Positions 51,364 to 62,297 of a stretch of DNA of 64,000 nt are shown one piece after another. Position numbers and translations under genes: made by a program. Below the pieces are notes generated by a model that saw nothing but the letters and a program-made list of their open reading frames with translations, did not search any database and was not told the origin of the DNA. Numbering within the stretch: position 1 is the first letter of the stretch; each line of letters opens with the position of its first letter. The stretch is taken from the NCBI GenBank assembly GCA_963662175.1, contig OY759215.1:49307213-49371212 (forward strand), in the 5' to 3' direction. This stretch comes from Aradus depressus. Lineage: Eukaryota; Arthropoda; Insecta; Hemiptera; Aradidae.

Positions 51364-51479
51364 TTATTATGACTCATGCATATGAAGGTAATATTTTGAC
51401 TTTCAGGAAATTCTAGAAGAGCCTATAGTACTAAGATACAATTCCCTTTAGACCACCTATTTTTTTTATGTTTTTATGA

Positions 51480-51930
51480 GGGCTGAAGATATCACCGCCG
51501 TCAGAGGCCTATTGTGTGTCCTGTGTATGTTGGTTCCTACAGCAGCCCTATATCTTCAATAAAGTCCAGGATTCTGCTGCAGGTTCTGTTATAGAGACCT
51601 GAAGCTCTTGCTTTCTGGAGTTCTACACTGGCTTAAAATATGAACCGGAGTCTCATTTTCCTAGCCACATTTCCTAAAAAGAGGACTTCTAGCGATGCCC
51701 ATAATTTGCAAGTGTTCGTTCATATGACAGTGTTCGGTCCATTCTGCTCATGTTCAGAATCTCTAAGCTTATCTTATCTGAGGTTTCAACAACAAAGAGT
51801 TTTTATTTTGTCTTTGCTTAAGGACCCATCTCCAGAACTGGTTGTACTTCCTGGTCAACCGCTTTTTATTGTGGTGCTCCTAGAGATCCTGCAGAAGGGT
51901 GGAGAGACCACCTGGTTAATAAAAATAAAG
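51480..51930 (-). pseudogene. Non-LTR retrotransposon C-terminus, degenerate
   Basis: Minus strand: LQIMGIARSPLFRKCG, then ENETPVHILSQCRTPES, a Cys/His knuckle with one Cys replaced by Phe. The 3' side shares sequence with 21245-21350. Many stops. Confidence 0.65.
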
Positions 51931-52469
51931 CCCTTCAAGACACCAAGAATCTTAAGCGTCTGTCTTGAAGGGCTCAAACTTTTTCGACACTACCACAGTG
52001 CCCTTCTTCCCTACCCCATTAAAACCCGCCACTGAAACAAAACACAGATGTGAATCTATAAAAATAAAACAAAAATGCTTGATCAAAGGATATACAAAAC
52101 AGTATTTTTCCATGAAGATGACAGAAAAAGAAAAACCTGGCTTTCGAAACATAAAAGAGCCAGCAATGTTCACAAACAAAACTCATTATCTGGGTAAAAG
52201 ATCGATACCCGAGCATAGAGTCCCAAGAAATAATAAAAATAAGAGAAGTATTCTAAACTCATTGATATATTTTTTGTAAAATACATTGTTTTGTTGTAGA
52301 TATATAAATACATATACAGGTGTCATGTATAGCAAGACTGAAGACAGAACAAAAAATTCGTTTGAGTCCAATTAGTCTCAAAATTAAGGGTAAACATCCC
52401 TTGTGTGTGTCTTCATTGGAAACGAAGTATATTTCAGTAGCAACATTTTTAATGTAGCAATAATTTATT

Positions 52470-52950
52470 TGTTCAAGCCATTTTTTTTTTTTTTTGATGC
52501 TATCGTTTTTTGATAATATTAATAATAATTTTATTTCCGTTAAACCAATAAATAGTATTAGGATACGTCATAAGAATTTATATATTAAGATAGCTCTTAA
52601 ATTAGATTTATAACTGTTTGAGTTTAACACACGTATGATTAGTAATAAAAGTAAAATGACAAGAATTTATTATTCTTATCTGAGGGTTCCACTTTATTAT
52701 ATAGTCTTTATTTATTATATAGTCTTTAGACTGAATAAATAAATACTCAAAAATATATGAGTACAAAAAATAATAATATTAATACATAGATACATTTTAT
52801 AATAAGTACGTTCTTCATCAGGTCCCAATTTTCGAGATATAGAAAAGAAAAAGAAAACAATGTAACAATAACAAATATATTAAAAAATAAAATAAAAGGT
52901 ATACATATCAATCAAATATAAATGAATAAATTTTGAACATATAAGTATAA
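52470..52950 (-). repeat. Hammerhead-family repeat, copy 3, inverted
   Basis: Reverse complement of the 31096-31530 family ('ggatacgtcataagaattta', 'gtacaaaaaataataatatt', 'cttcatcaggtcccaatttt', 'aaagaaaaagaaaacaatgt'). CTGATGA is present (about 52814-52820), but stem II and GAAA are deleted. Confidence 0.65.
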
Positions 52951-53103
52951 GTAATACAACAATATAGAGAGGTAAGCAAAAAAATGTTCGCAAATTAGTA
53001 TTGTAAAAAAATATCAATATGAAAGTCGCTCTCTGATTTGTGGAATGAAAATGAATATATCACAGAATAACTCGCGATAAAATTAACATATATTGACATA
53101 TTG

Positions 53104-53280
53104 ATTTGCGAACAAGAGACCTACATGAGATGCTCGGAGACGACAACTCGTCTATCGAAGCCGTCCTATGCTCAATGAAGACAAATCACCTCATCGAATT
53201 AATTCAATCACTTGTACGGCGTCAAAAATCTAAGACATTGGACGCCGACAAATAAAATTATTTTATTCTATTCTATATTG
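53104..53280 (+). pseudogene. LINE 3' terminus (homologue of 61555-61830)
   Basis: 'cgaacaagagacctacatga' to 'gacgccgacaaataaaatta' matches the last coding part and 3' end at 61670-61830. Both copies end in 'tattctattctat', a repeated pentamer tail instead of poly(A). Confidence 0.7.
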
Positions 53281-53490
53281 ACATAAAAGTTTACATGCGT
53301 AACCAAAACTCAATTCGTACGACACCTATTAATGTATTTATTCAGCTAAAATGGTAAAAGGATCCGAGGGAGAAATACATTTTATGTAAGGTTTGGGAAG
53401 TCCCTGAGCAAGAAATCTAGGAAAATTAAGTAAGGTACGAGCGGGAGAGTGAACACTTAGTTGTCGGTGATTCACCGATGACTTTTCATC
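53281..53490 (+). repeat. R1 fragment, 3' side
   Basis: One internal unit ('cgtacgacacctattaatgt') and a shortened 3' block ending 'gtcggtgattcaccgatgac'. Confidence 0.65.
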
Positions 53491-53859
53491 TTTGGATAGA
53501 ACAAGAATCTTTTTATACTTCGATCATTGTACATAATAATAGCTATAAAATAGCTTTTATAATAATATATCTTTCGGCAACTATATGTTTATTGGTGAAA
53601 TATTTTATGAGTCTAGACTGGACCTAATCTTGATTATCAAAGATAGTCAATTCATAAAATATGTCTCAGCAGGAAAATATAATGGAACAACATAAAAAAA
53701 AAAAAAATCGTTTCCATAAAGATACAGGAAAAATATTTGTGATCTTGTCGATGGGCCTTTTCCCCGAAACGAATACACTTGCTAGGTTGTAAAAACCAAA
53801 ATATATATTATTGTGAATTCAAAATCTCCTGACACAACCCAAAAATAATCAGCTTTTAT

Positions 53860-54040
53860 GTCGGGAGCCGATAGCTCAGTGATATCATGCTTGCATACTG
53901 AGCACAAGATCGCGGGTTCAAAACCGGGCCGACATTTTTATCTGATAGGTGAAAAATAACTCGATCATTGGTCCTGAGCCTGTATGATGTCAGATACTTG
54001 TTAAAGACCCCTAAGTAACTAAAGCTGGATAAAATAAGCA
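53860..54040 (+). repeat. SINE-T copy, 3' truncated
   Basis: Head 'gccgatagctcagtgatatc', B-box 'gggttcaaaacc', body to 'gatgtcagatacttgttaaa'. The last third is missing. Confidence 0.8.
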
Positions 54041-54059
54041 AAACGTTTAAAATATTGAT

Positions 54060-54790
54060 TATTTCAGAAAAAATATATAATATATGAGAGTACTTTCGAT
54101 ATTGGTACCATCTTCAACCCTGAGTTTACATTCCAAACTGTCCCTTTTACAGCTCCCATGGGGTTTTTCCCTGTCCCTTTCTCCTTAAGTCTTAAAAAAA
54201 TGTAAGACATTAAAAATAAAATATCAGCTCAAATTGAATACAAATATATATCGCACGCTGACTTTAGCAGTGTGACAACTCAAAAATCCCAATTTTCGAG
54301 AATATGCGTTTTAAGTTTTTATGAACATTAATGCTATGTGTTGGTGGCAGAAGCTTAAATAAAATTAGGTAATTAATTTATCGGTATGCTGTTGGGATGT
54401 ATCATTTCATACTATACATACATTGCAGCTTTTCGCTTACAAAAAACGGCGCCATTTTAACTCAATTTTTAATTTTTAAAGTTCCAAAATCAAGTACTAT
54501 AAAAAACGCTCTCGCACGGCTATTGCTAACACTAGGATAGTGTCATTGCTACAAAATTGTTGATCTCGTTTTTCTTGATCAGCCTACATTGATAACTATA
54601 AAACATCGGTGCTAAAGTCAGCGTGCGATATAAACATATACATATGAAGTAAATCAAAGATGACAATAATAAATATATTAATGAATATAACTATTTTGAG
54701 AAAGTAATTACAGTATTTTGTGAAATAAGCAAAGTTTTAAATAACATATGTTTTTTATAATTTTTATTAAGTGTTTCAAAATATCTCTGC
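54060..54790. repeat. Foldback family copy related to 19611-19816
   Basis: The left side ('gagagtactttcgatattgg') matches the arm of the 19611 foldback. The right side (54720-54790), on the minus strand, matches 19566-19610. A MITE sits inside it at 54251-54628. Confidence 0.55.
54251..54628. mobile_element. MITE, 378 bp, 19-bp perfect TIRs, TA flanks
   Basis: 'tcgcacgctgactttagca' (54251-54269) and its exact reverse complement (54610-54628), with TA on both outer sides (54249-54250 and 54629-54630). No ORF. The TA duplication suggests a Tc1/mariner-type partner. Confidence 0.85.
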
Positions 54791-54929
54791 AGAAATGTTA
54801 AGCACCAGGTAATAAAGACCAATTTCCCTTTCGAGCTTCAATACGTTCAGCCCTAATTTAAATCCTGATCCCCGGATATTTTCTATTAACCTTAATGAGG
54901 CGTGACGGGTCCCCACACACTGTTTCCAG

Positions 54930-55440
54930 CAAGCTTTCTGGGTCACCTTTAATCCGCTTTACGATGAGTAGCTGCCGCGGTATCGTGTGAGTAAAATGGA
55001 AATGAGAAACTGATTTAATTCCACGAATTTAGCCATTGAAACTGCACAGGCGCAGTCTTGATGAAAGAGGACTTTTTTCTTTTCAAATGAGGACTTTTAA
55101 TTTAGATTTCTTCACTCAATCGGTGCAATAACGGCGCATACTACTCTCCAGTTATTGTTTTTCTTTTTTCCAAGTAATCGATGTAAATAATTTTGCGTGC
55201 ATCCCAAAAAACTATGGCCATAACCTTTCCAGCCGATTTTACCGTCTTCGCTTTCTTCGGAACCCGTTCGTCTTCAAAAACCCACTGTTTTGACTGTTCC
55301 TTTGTCTCTGGGATGTAGTAGTGTATCCATGTGCAGAAACTCAACGGGATTGCGACGAAAAAGCGTCAAAATAGCCTGAGAGTACGATTGCGTTTATTCT
55401 CCTCTGTGAGTAAACCCAGGCCCATCTTGCCGAAGGTTTT
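54930..55440 (-). pseudogene. mariner transposase remnant
   Basis: Minus strand: 'KMGLGLLTEENKRNR' (about 55400), then TWIHYYIPETKEQSKQW, PKKAKTVKSAGKVMAIVFWD and IIYIDYLEKRKTITGE (55344-55141), then 'KVLFHQD' in another frame. This is the middle of a mariner transposase, a DDE-type cut-and-paste enzyme. In canonical mariner the first catalytic Asp lies before the WIHYY block, in VDETWIHYY; here the first residues are 'FCTWIHYY', so that Asp-Glu pair is lost. Both ends and the inverted repeats are not recognisable. Confidence 0.88.
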
Positions 55441-55645
55441 TTCACTTATGTGATTATAAATGTACGATAAAATATCGTGTCGATACTGTAATTGTAGTGG
55501 TCGTGTTCAGACTCACAGACAGACACACATTTATTTTTTTCATTTTTGGAATCAGAAGGTCGGAAAACATGAAATTCTTTTGAAAGCTCAGCATCAAATT
55601 TCTGATTACATAACTTCTTCTGTACCTCGTACAGGTAGGGAAGTA
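55441..55645 (-). repeat. R1 end with terminal block, minus orientation
   Basis: Internal unit remnant, then 'cattttt ggaatcagaagg' region and 'gattacataacttcttctgt', ending 'acctcgtacaggtagggaag'. It abuts the mariner remnant. Confidence 0.7.
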
Positions 55646-55724
55646 TAAGTACGAACATATACTAGAGGGGTGATTCTAACAGACCTCAAAACTCATATCG
55701 TTAGCATATGATACAGATTTTACA

Positions 55725-56190
55725 CCCCAGATATATAAGGTATAGGGGAAGTTATGCAATTGGTAAGAAATTCGACGTTGAGTTTTAACCAGAATTTCAT
55801 TTTTCAACCCCATGATTCCAAATGTGAAAAAAAAAATGCTGTCTGACTATGCGTGTATCTGTGAACAGGCAGCTCTCGATAGAATGAATATATGAGCACG
55901 AAATTATATTTGAATTTAAGCCGAATCGAGAAAAATTATGCAGACGTTTAACATAAAAATACCTATAACTGAAGTAATGAATGTTTCGACATAACATTCC
56001 ATATGTGAATTCTGAAGCCCATAAAAACGACATAAGTTCTGTGATGAGAGGAGAGGAACCCTACTCTCAAATCCAATTAACTCTTTATTAGTATAACGAT
56101 TCAGAAGTTCCTGATTAAGACACCAACTGATTTTCAACCAACTCTGTTAATTGGTTTCAGTTTATTAATTCGTATTGGGAAGTGGTGGTC
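55725..56190 (+). repeat. R1 copy, left end and body
   Basis: Starts 'cagatatataaggtatagg', terminal block, two to three reduced internal units, degraded 3' block ending 'ttaattcgtattgggaagt'. Confidence 0.75.
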
Positions 56191-56344
56191 GCCGCCTTTT
56201 ATTCACTTTCCATCCACATTCAAGTGGGGTCTCTTTCGTTGGGACGATCATAAGTAGGTAAATGAACCAAGGGGATGTTCTTTAGAGAAGTATCCCTATT
56301 GAAGTTGGATACCCTTGATACTGGAGCCTCCCGTCAGAAGGGAT

Positions 56345-57135
56345 AACATTCTGGTGGATAGGAAACGCAAAGAGGTGAGTTCGTTACCTCGAATCCAGGC
56401 AGTTTCTGTGGTGTTGGAGGGGTCTTGGAGGAAAACCCCTCGTATAACATTTCAAGGAGCTTGGAGGAGGCGCTGAGGGACAGCCCCGTTCTGGATAGAG
56501 TTATTAATTTCTTAAAAGAAACCGGGCTAGACCAAAGAATTTGAACTCTGCTGTCTGTGATCATTTGCCTATTTTAGGTCGCTTTGTCAGTTGAGTAGGG
56601 TCTTAACAGTGGCCTTGCCCATGTGGGTACTCCCTGGGGGCCCGGGGGAGGTCCTGCGTGGGGCCCTGGGAGGCTGGCGTTCGCGGCTGGCTGGGTCGGG
56701 GGGCATGGGGGCCTGGGGCAGCTCCGGCGGGGCCTCTGGACTGGAACGGTCCCGGAGTTGGAGGGTGTGGGCGGCTTTCTTCACATGCACACCCTCATCT
56801 TCACATATACTTGAGAGAGTGGCCCGACGTTGCTGTTGGTTGCCCCCCTGGACTGGCCTGCCTGTTCGTTGGTTGCCCTGGGTCCTGTGCTTTGCCCTTC
56901 CCCAGTCCCCCTGGCCCCCTTTGGGATCCCATCATGGCTGTTCTCGTCATTTGTGTAAAGAGTTCGCTCAGTTAGGACAAGGAATATAACAAGGTAGGGC
57001 GATAATAACCAAACCAGTTGTTCGCCCCCCAAATAAACCAACCAACCAAACTCGTATAACATGGGTCTGGTGGATAGGAAACGCAAAGAGGTGAGTTTGT
57101 TACCCCGAATCCAGGCAGTTTTTGTGGCGTGTCTG
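56345..57135. repeat. Direct repeats of ~75 bp bracketing a GC-rich insert
   Basis: 'ctggtggataggaaacgcaa' to 'ccaggcagtttctgtgg' at 56350-56415 recurs at 57068-57125 with few changes. The 640 bases between include the GC island. The arrangement looks like a duplication accompanying an insertion. Confidence 0.7.
56585..56980 (-). other. GC-rich island with proline-rich minus-strand frames
   Basis: About 65-70% GC by eye in a genome window that is otherwise near 35%. Minus-strand frames are hydrophilic: a 120-codon ORF (57143-56781) contains GIPKGARGTGEGQSTGPRAT, and the next frame (56790-56587) is Pro/Arg-rich. Plus-strand frames are also open because of the GC bias. It could be ORF1 of an unidentified retroelement or foreign DNA; I recognise no domain. 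Confidence 0.4.
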
Positions 57136-57390
57136 GAGGACATGAGATCGACTCTACTTAGGGAGCCCTAAATTCTACTCAGGTTTATTTACCTAGGTAG
57201 GGGTCTTCAACGAGTACCTTACATCGTACAGTCTCCGGGACCATCGCTTACCGTCCTATCCGTAGGACGCCATGCTCCAGGATTCTTCACCTGCCAGATA
57301 AAAAAAACTAAGGACCTCGGGACCGGGTTTCGAACCCGCGATCTTGAGCTCACCAGGCAAGCAGGCTACCTCTGAGCTACCGGCGCCCTT
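57136..57390 (-). repeat. SINE-T copy, 3' truncated
   Basis: Head at the right ('gctaccggcgccctt' complement), B-box 'gggtttcgaacccgcga' intact on the complement, body to about 57136. The tail is missing. Confidence 0.82.
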
Positions 57391-57844
57391 GGTCTACAGA
57401 TGAAGTAACGCTAGGCATAACATATGCCAACAATATTATACACAGAATTGCTAAAGAATATGGACAACAAAAAATAATTTTGTTATAAAGTTTCTAAAAT
57501 AGAGAGAGAGAAAGAGAGAAATAAAAAAACAAGCTGAATAATTAATGCGCATAAAGTGAACACTCTCTGAAAAAAACAAAGAAAAACTTTGTTCAAGCCC
57601 ATATCAGAGAGTGTAACATGTTTTGGTGCCACTTCTCTTTAAAATCAGTCATGCGGCATTATCAAATTTGACACTCATATAAAACAAAGCAGACTAATAA
57701 AAAATTGATTGTCTGTGGGTAGGTGGCGTTGTAGCATTGTTGAACCCGACAGTAAAATTGAAATTGGAACTAAGGACTCCCTCTCAAATAAAAGAAAAGA
57801 ATATGTTAAACCCTTATAATGTGTTATTCCACAAAAATATATAA
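57391..57844. other. Unassigned AT-rich stretch
   Basis: A GA-rich run at 57499-57525. 'aacactctctga...atcagagagtgt' (57560-57613) is a loose inverted repeat. No gene. Confidence 0.35.
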
Positions 57845-58125
57845 ACTCGTAACTCGGTAGCGTGCTTCGTCGTTGAAACCCGGCCGAGATCCGTAGGTTT
57901 TTTATCTGGGAGGTGAAAATACCTTGAGCACGCCGTCTTTTGGATGGGGCGTTAAGCGATGGTTCCGAGTCAGTAAAGTGTCTGGTACACATAAAAATTT
58001 AGAGTTGACAAAATTTAGAACTCCCATATTAGAGTTGGGCTCATGTTCACCAGAGCGACGAAAGAGCTGGTAGTAGGCGATATGACTACGTAATTAAAGG
58101 CCGGGTATGAGTCACAAAAACTATT
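57845..58125 (+). repeat. SINE-T copy with shortened head
   Basis: Head reduced ('actcggtagcgtgcttcgtc', B-box 'gttgaaaccc'), body and 3' end present to 'gagtcacaaaaactattga'. Confidence 0.78.
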
Positions 58126-58244
58126 GATTTCATTATTTGTTATTGATACATACAATATTTTACATACGTATTTTAGTATTTTAGCAATTAGGATTTTATA
58201 TCAGTTTTACTTTATTTATTGTCTATTAAATGATGGATTTTTTG

Positions 58245-58330
58245 TAGACAGCATGATGATGAGGTTTACCTCGAAAGCCGGTTAGAATAAAATAATAAAA
58301 TCTATGAGAGGTTAGACTATATTTTTATTT
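58245..58330 (+). ncRNA. Decayed hammerhead-type repeat
   Basis: ATGATGA for CTGATGA (58253-58259), stem II GAGGT/ACCTC (58261-58272), GAAA (58273-58276), near-palindromic 'gccggtta'. The C3A change and tight loop argue against activity. It shares its downstream 'aataaaatctatgagaggtt' with 6041-6120. Confidence 0.4.
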
Positions 58331-58860
58331 TATAAGTAAATATTATGTTATTAATTGTTGTTGTTTTTTGTTATTCTTCTGATGTAGACGATCATTTTTA
58401 GCGTCTTTTTATTATTATTATTATTATTATTTAAAGGGGGCTTCGGGAACTGGGCCATTAGCGGGAGAGTGATCAGTCACTCAGGGGTGACACCTTGTGA
58501 GTGGCTATCTCTGTAGGCGGCTGAGTGGCGAGAGCACCCTCTGACGTCCTCCTCAGTTCGTCCCCTTCATCAGAACCTGGGGTATACCGAAAGGACTAAG
58601 TATTTGAAAATCCCAGTCATCGTAAAAATGAAGCTAGAAAGCTGGGGCCGATCACATTTTTATTCAATTTTTTTTATGTTCTGAGGATAGCAATGAAAAT
58701 GCACGTTGAATAATTACACTTTGAAATGATCAATTAATTGTTAAAATAATTTGTAATTTTGAGGGGAAAACGACTGTAAATTCTAGGTTTGGATCAGATG
58801 TTATCCTTCATCTTACAGATCCTTAAAGATACCACAAGCTTATATAGATTTTACATCTCC
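58331..58860. other. Unassigned stretch
   Basis: An (ATT)n run near 58409-58432 and a GC-richer segment 58436-58580. CTGATGA on the minus strand (58565-58571) lacks a GAAA partner and is not a ribozyme. No gene. Confidence 0.35.
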
Positions 58861-58863
58861 CAC

Positions 58864-59157
58864 TCAAACAAAAAAAAATAGGTTAAAGAGGTTTACGAAT
58901 TTACTATTTGTATCTGGAGTTGAAGAGTCACGTTTATGAAGTAAGAGTTCTGATGATGGTTTGAACTTTGTTAGATGAGAGGGCATCTGGAAGGAGGAGT
59001 TGCCGACCACAAACCACTTGAGGGTTCGCTCCACAAAGGCAGGTTTATCTGAGGCAACAGTTACCCAACCTGGGCAAATCCCTTCGTCCAAATTATCTAT
59101 CTCCATCCGGGGAATACGTTGGGTAAGGCAGTCAACTATAACAAGGGCAAATGGTAG
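58864..59157 (-). CDS. Unidentified ORF overlapping a minisatellite
   Basis: The frame is open from about 59157 (after TAA) through an internal ATG at 59106 to 58864. It reads LPFALVIVDCLTQRIPRMEI, DNLDEGICPGWVTVASDKPA, FVERTLKWFVVGNSSFQMPS and then a Ser/Lys-rich tail. The composition is protein-like and not AT noise. 'cccttgttatag' at about 59136-59125 could be a 3' splice site, making this an internal or terminal exon. The first third lies in the first unit of the 107-bp tandem array, so the array grew from its 5' end. No domain is recognised; it could be a host exon or a transposon remnant. Confidence 0.4.
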   Translation of the reverse strand, partial: LPFALVIVDCLTQRIPRMEIDNLDEGICPGWVTVASDKPAFVERTLKWFVVGNSSFQMPSHLTKFKPSSELLLHKRDSSTPDTNSKFVNLFNLFFFV

Positions 59158-59490
59158 AAAAGTTTAGAAAGCAAATATAAACAAATGTTCTGATTCAAAT
59201 TATCTGTCTCCATCCGGAGAATACGTTGGGTAAGGCAGTCAACGATAACAAGGGCAAATGGTAATAAAGGTTAGCAAGCAGATATGGGGGAAATGTTCTG
59301 ATTCAAATTATATATCTCCATCCGGGGAATAAGTTGGGTAAGGCAGTCAACGATAACATGGGCAAATGGTAGAAAAGTTTAGAAAGCAAATATGGACAAA
59401 TGCTCTGATTCAAATTATCTCCATCTGGAAAAAAGGTTGTGGTAAGGCAGTAAAAGATAAGAAGAGCAAATGGTAGAAATATCTATCAGA
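59089..59490 (+). repeat. 107-bp minisatellite, four units
   Basis: Units start near 59089, 59196, 59304 and 59411 ('caaattatctatctccatcc...ggtaaggcagtcaacgataa...'). The first three are over 90% alike by eye; the fourth is decayed. Confidence 0.9.
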
Positions 59491-59567
59491 ATATAAGGCC
59501 CCAAATACCAACTATCTCACTTCAATAAGATAGGTACAACAGCATGGAAAAGGATATAAGAGCAACA

Positions 59568-59685
59568 TCATGCCCGGGTTTTAACTACAAGATCATGTCG
59601 CCTACTACCAGAGCGTTCATTCATTAATCTGGTGGGCATGAGCCTGACTCTATTATGGGAGTCGTAAATTTCCCTTCCCTAAAAT
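59568..59685 (-). repeat. SINE-T 3' fragment
   Basis: 'catcatgcccgggttttaac' to 'gggagtcgtaaatttccctt', the last third of the family. Confidence 0.78.
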
Positions 59686-60196
59686 TGAGAGAAAAAAATT
59701 GAAATGTAAGAATAATATCGCGTTAGAAGATTGGAACGAAAAAAATGCTACCCCTCAAAAATATAATTCTCCAATTTAACTCTGTTTAGTGTCACTCTGA
59801 ACTAATTGGCAATTTTTTGTACAATAACTCCGCATTTGGTATAATATTGGAAACGTTTCAAAATTCTAAAAATTGCAAGCGAAGTCTCTATTATATTCAT
59901 AATTTTTCTTTTAAGATTTAAAACAGTGTTCGAAAAAACTAAATAAAAAGTGAATTTGTGATAAAAAGTTTAAAAACTTTTCAAAATAAATTAAAAACAA
60001 AATCGATGCGCTTTGCGAGAAGACAACAGCCTCTTACCAAATCATTATTAGTGGAGTCGCGTGAGTTGTTGGTCGAGTTACCGGAGTGTTATGCAGGACA
60101 GTTATACAATTTGTTCAGAGTAATGAGAATTATTAGTCGAGTTAAGTAGTGTTGAACCAGTCTGAGGAATGGCTCCCCGGCCTGAATTCGTATTTA
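59686..60196. other. Unassigned stretch
   Basis: ORF 59958-60149 (63 codons) has no motif. A 'gagtcgcgtgagttgttggt' region is slightly GC-richer. Nothing placed. Confidence 0.3.
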
Positions 60197-60443
60197 AGAA
60201 TCGGGCTTTAACTACGAAGTCATATCGCCCAAAACCAGAGCTTTCTTTCGTCACTCTGTTGAACATAAGCCCGACTATTATGTCAATACTAAATTTTGCC
60301 TATCGAGGTTTATTATATGTTAGGAATCATTAACGAGTACCTGAGATCGTACAGGCTCGGGACCATCGCTTAACGTCCCATCCGAAGGCCCTCGGCTGGG
60401 TTCCAATCCACCAATCCATATCACTGAGCTGCCGGAGTCCTCA
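60197..60443 (-). repeat. SINE-T copy with deletion in the head
   Basis: 3' end at the left, body to 'gtcccatccgaagg', then a deletion to 'ccctcggctgggttccaatc' and the head. Confidence 0.78.
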
Positions 60444-60982
60444 ATTAAAACATTTTGTATTGAATTTTAATTCTTTTTGAAATATTTTTCTTTTATGATT
60501 ATTTATGGATAATGAATTTTATTTTTTGCTAATTTTCAAAATTTAATAATATACCAAAAGTCAACCAAAGACAGTCTAATTTATTTATCAGAGAAATGTA
60601 ACAAATCCATTACTTTAATTCTGAATAAATAATATTTATAATAGTCTGGATGTATTCCTCAGATGCTTCTCATTGTTTAAACAGAGTGATAGCGCTATTT
60701 TCTCACTTACCTGGGTAAACTCATTATAAAATAAGTTTCGGTATATTTCGCGGGATGGGATATTAATTTTCTAAGTAATGCGATACAAATATATTTAGTC
60801 TTGAGTGTACTTTATTCAGGGACCTCTACTTGAGTTTCATCTTGTTCATTAACACAATTACCTATATCGTGAAGCCTCTCCTATATTCTTTGTCAACATG
60901 TCCTATATTGTTTAACAAAACATCCATGATTAAAATGACATTTCATTGTTTTAAATTAAAATAGTGAGCTTCATGTTTTACT
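60444..60982. other. Unassigned AT-rich stretch
   Basis: No gene or repeat placed. Confidence 0.35.
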
Positions 60983-61305
60983 TCCACAACTATACGAATT
61001 ATTGGGGAAGTTATGTGATCGGTCAGAAATTCGTTGTTAATTTTTCAATGGAATTTCATGTTATCCGTCCTCCTGATTTCAAAAATGAAAAAAAAAAGAT
61101 TGTGAATACGATAACTCCCGATAGAATAAATGCATCGACATGAAATTTTATGTGTTTCCAGAATCCTCACGGGACGACACCTACTCCCGAAGAGGAGAGG
61201 GGATCAAAAATCTGAATAACTCTCGATATAATATCGACATCAAATTTTATATATAAATTCAAAACCGCATAAGGATGACAGCTATTAATTTTCAGCCGTA
61301 ATCTC
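60983..61305 (+). repeat. R1 copy, left end and two units
   Basis: Starts 'cacaactatacgaattattg', 'gaagttatgtgatcggtcag', then two units; a 'ctcgatataatatcgac' marks the second. The 3' side is lost. Confidence 0.75.
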
Positions 61306-61554
61306 CTCATGACCACTTCTTCTCTTCTTGCGTCTCTCTCCAATCATGACCTTGGCTTGGCACTTCTCATGATTCCCAGCTGGTTGTTCCTTTCATAATC
61401 ATGAGGTGAGACATTATCTTTTGGGAAGACTCAAGGGGTGGGTTTTTGGGAATTTCAAAGTCTAAGAAAAATAACAAGCAAGGAAGACAAAGCGGTTAAT
61501 ATAAATTCAATATAAAACTAAATTAATCCTCAAATTAACCCGGCTAACCCATGG

Positions 61555-61830
61555 CCACCTCATCAACAGGGTGGCAGCCCCGGGCTGTGGCAAGTGTGGG
61601 GCATGGCCTTTCACAGTAAGCCACATCCTGGAGGAGTGCCCTGGATATAAGGATATACTAATGATCATGTGCTTACGAACAAGAAACTTACATGAGATGC
61701 TAAATGACAACTCGTCTACAGAAGCCGTCCTATCCACAATGAAGACTAGTCACCTCATCGATCTAATTTAATCACTTGTATGGCGTCAAAAATCTAGGCC
61801 ATTGAATGCCGTCAAATAAAATGATTCTAT
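61555..61830 (+). pseudogene. Non-LTR retrotransposon C-terminus and 3' end
   Basis: Frame 61571-61771 reads APGCGKCGAWPFTVSHILEE with CPGYKD, the CxxC...H...C knuckle at the end of I/R1/Jockey-type LINEs, then RTRNLHEMLNDNSSTEAVLS and a stop. The 3' end has the pentamer tail 'attctattctattc'. Intact over its length but lacks everything upstream. Sister copy at 53104-53280. Confidence 0.75.
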
Positions 61831-62118
61831 TCTATTCCTGAAATTAACTAATTTTCAAAACCTTCCATTACCACCTAAAATGATTTGAGAAACTGTTCTA
61901 TACCGAAATAGGATCTCAAATTATGTATATATTCATTAGGAAGAGCCTTTGAGAAAGTCACTGGATCCAGCGAGTTTGTTTACTATACCTTTCACTTAAT
62001 TGATAACATTATGTATTACATTAATTAATGAGTACTCTAATCATTAACTAAACCAAATGAGTTTATACTTGACTTAGGTAATTAATTAATACAAAAAAAA
62101 TAGTCCTTTCTCAAACAA

Positions 62119-62160
62119 GATGAGAGCGCTTTTGGTTGTTACACCATCCTCAGACCATTA
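62119..62160 (-). ncRNA. Hammerhead-like motif, one core change
   Basis: Minus strand: CTGAGGA (62153-62147), stem II GGT/ACC (62145-62143 with 62136-62134), AAAA for GAAA (62133-62130), palindromic AGCGCT with C62124 at the cleavage position. Stem I is weak. Inverted sister of 63576-63615. Confidence 0.45.
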
Positions 62161-62297
62161 AAAAAGCACATCAAATTTACACCTAATCAATTTATATAAT
62201 TAATATTATTATTAACATAAATATTTATATGAAAAACTTTTTATCACATCTGATAAATTCATTCATTAATTTTTATTTTTTTTTGTCTTTTATTTAT

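Noticed and set aside
56591..56989. 132-codon plus-strand ORF in the GC island
   Set aside because: Several frames on both strands are open because of GC bias. The Trp/Gly-rich product looks non-biological, and the minus strand is the more protein-like reading.
58560..58600. CTGATGA on the minus strand
   Set aside because: There is no GAAA box at a usable distance.
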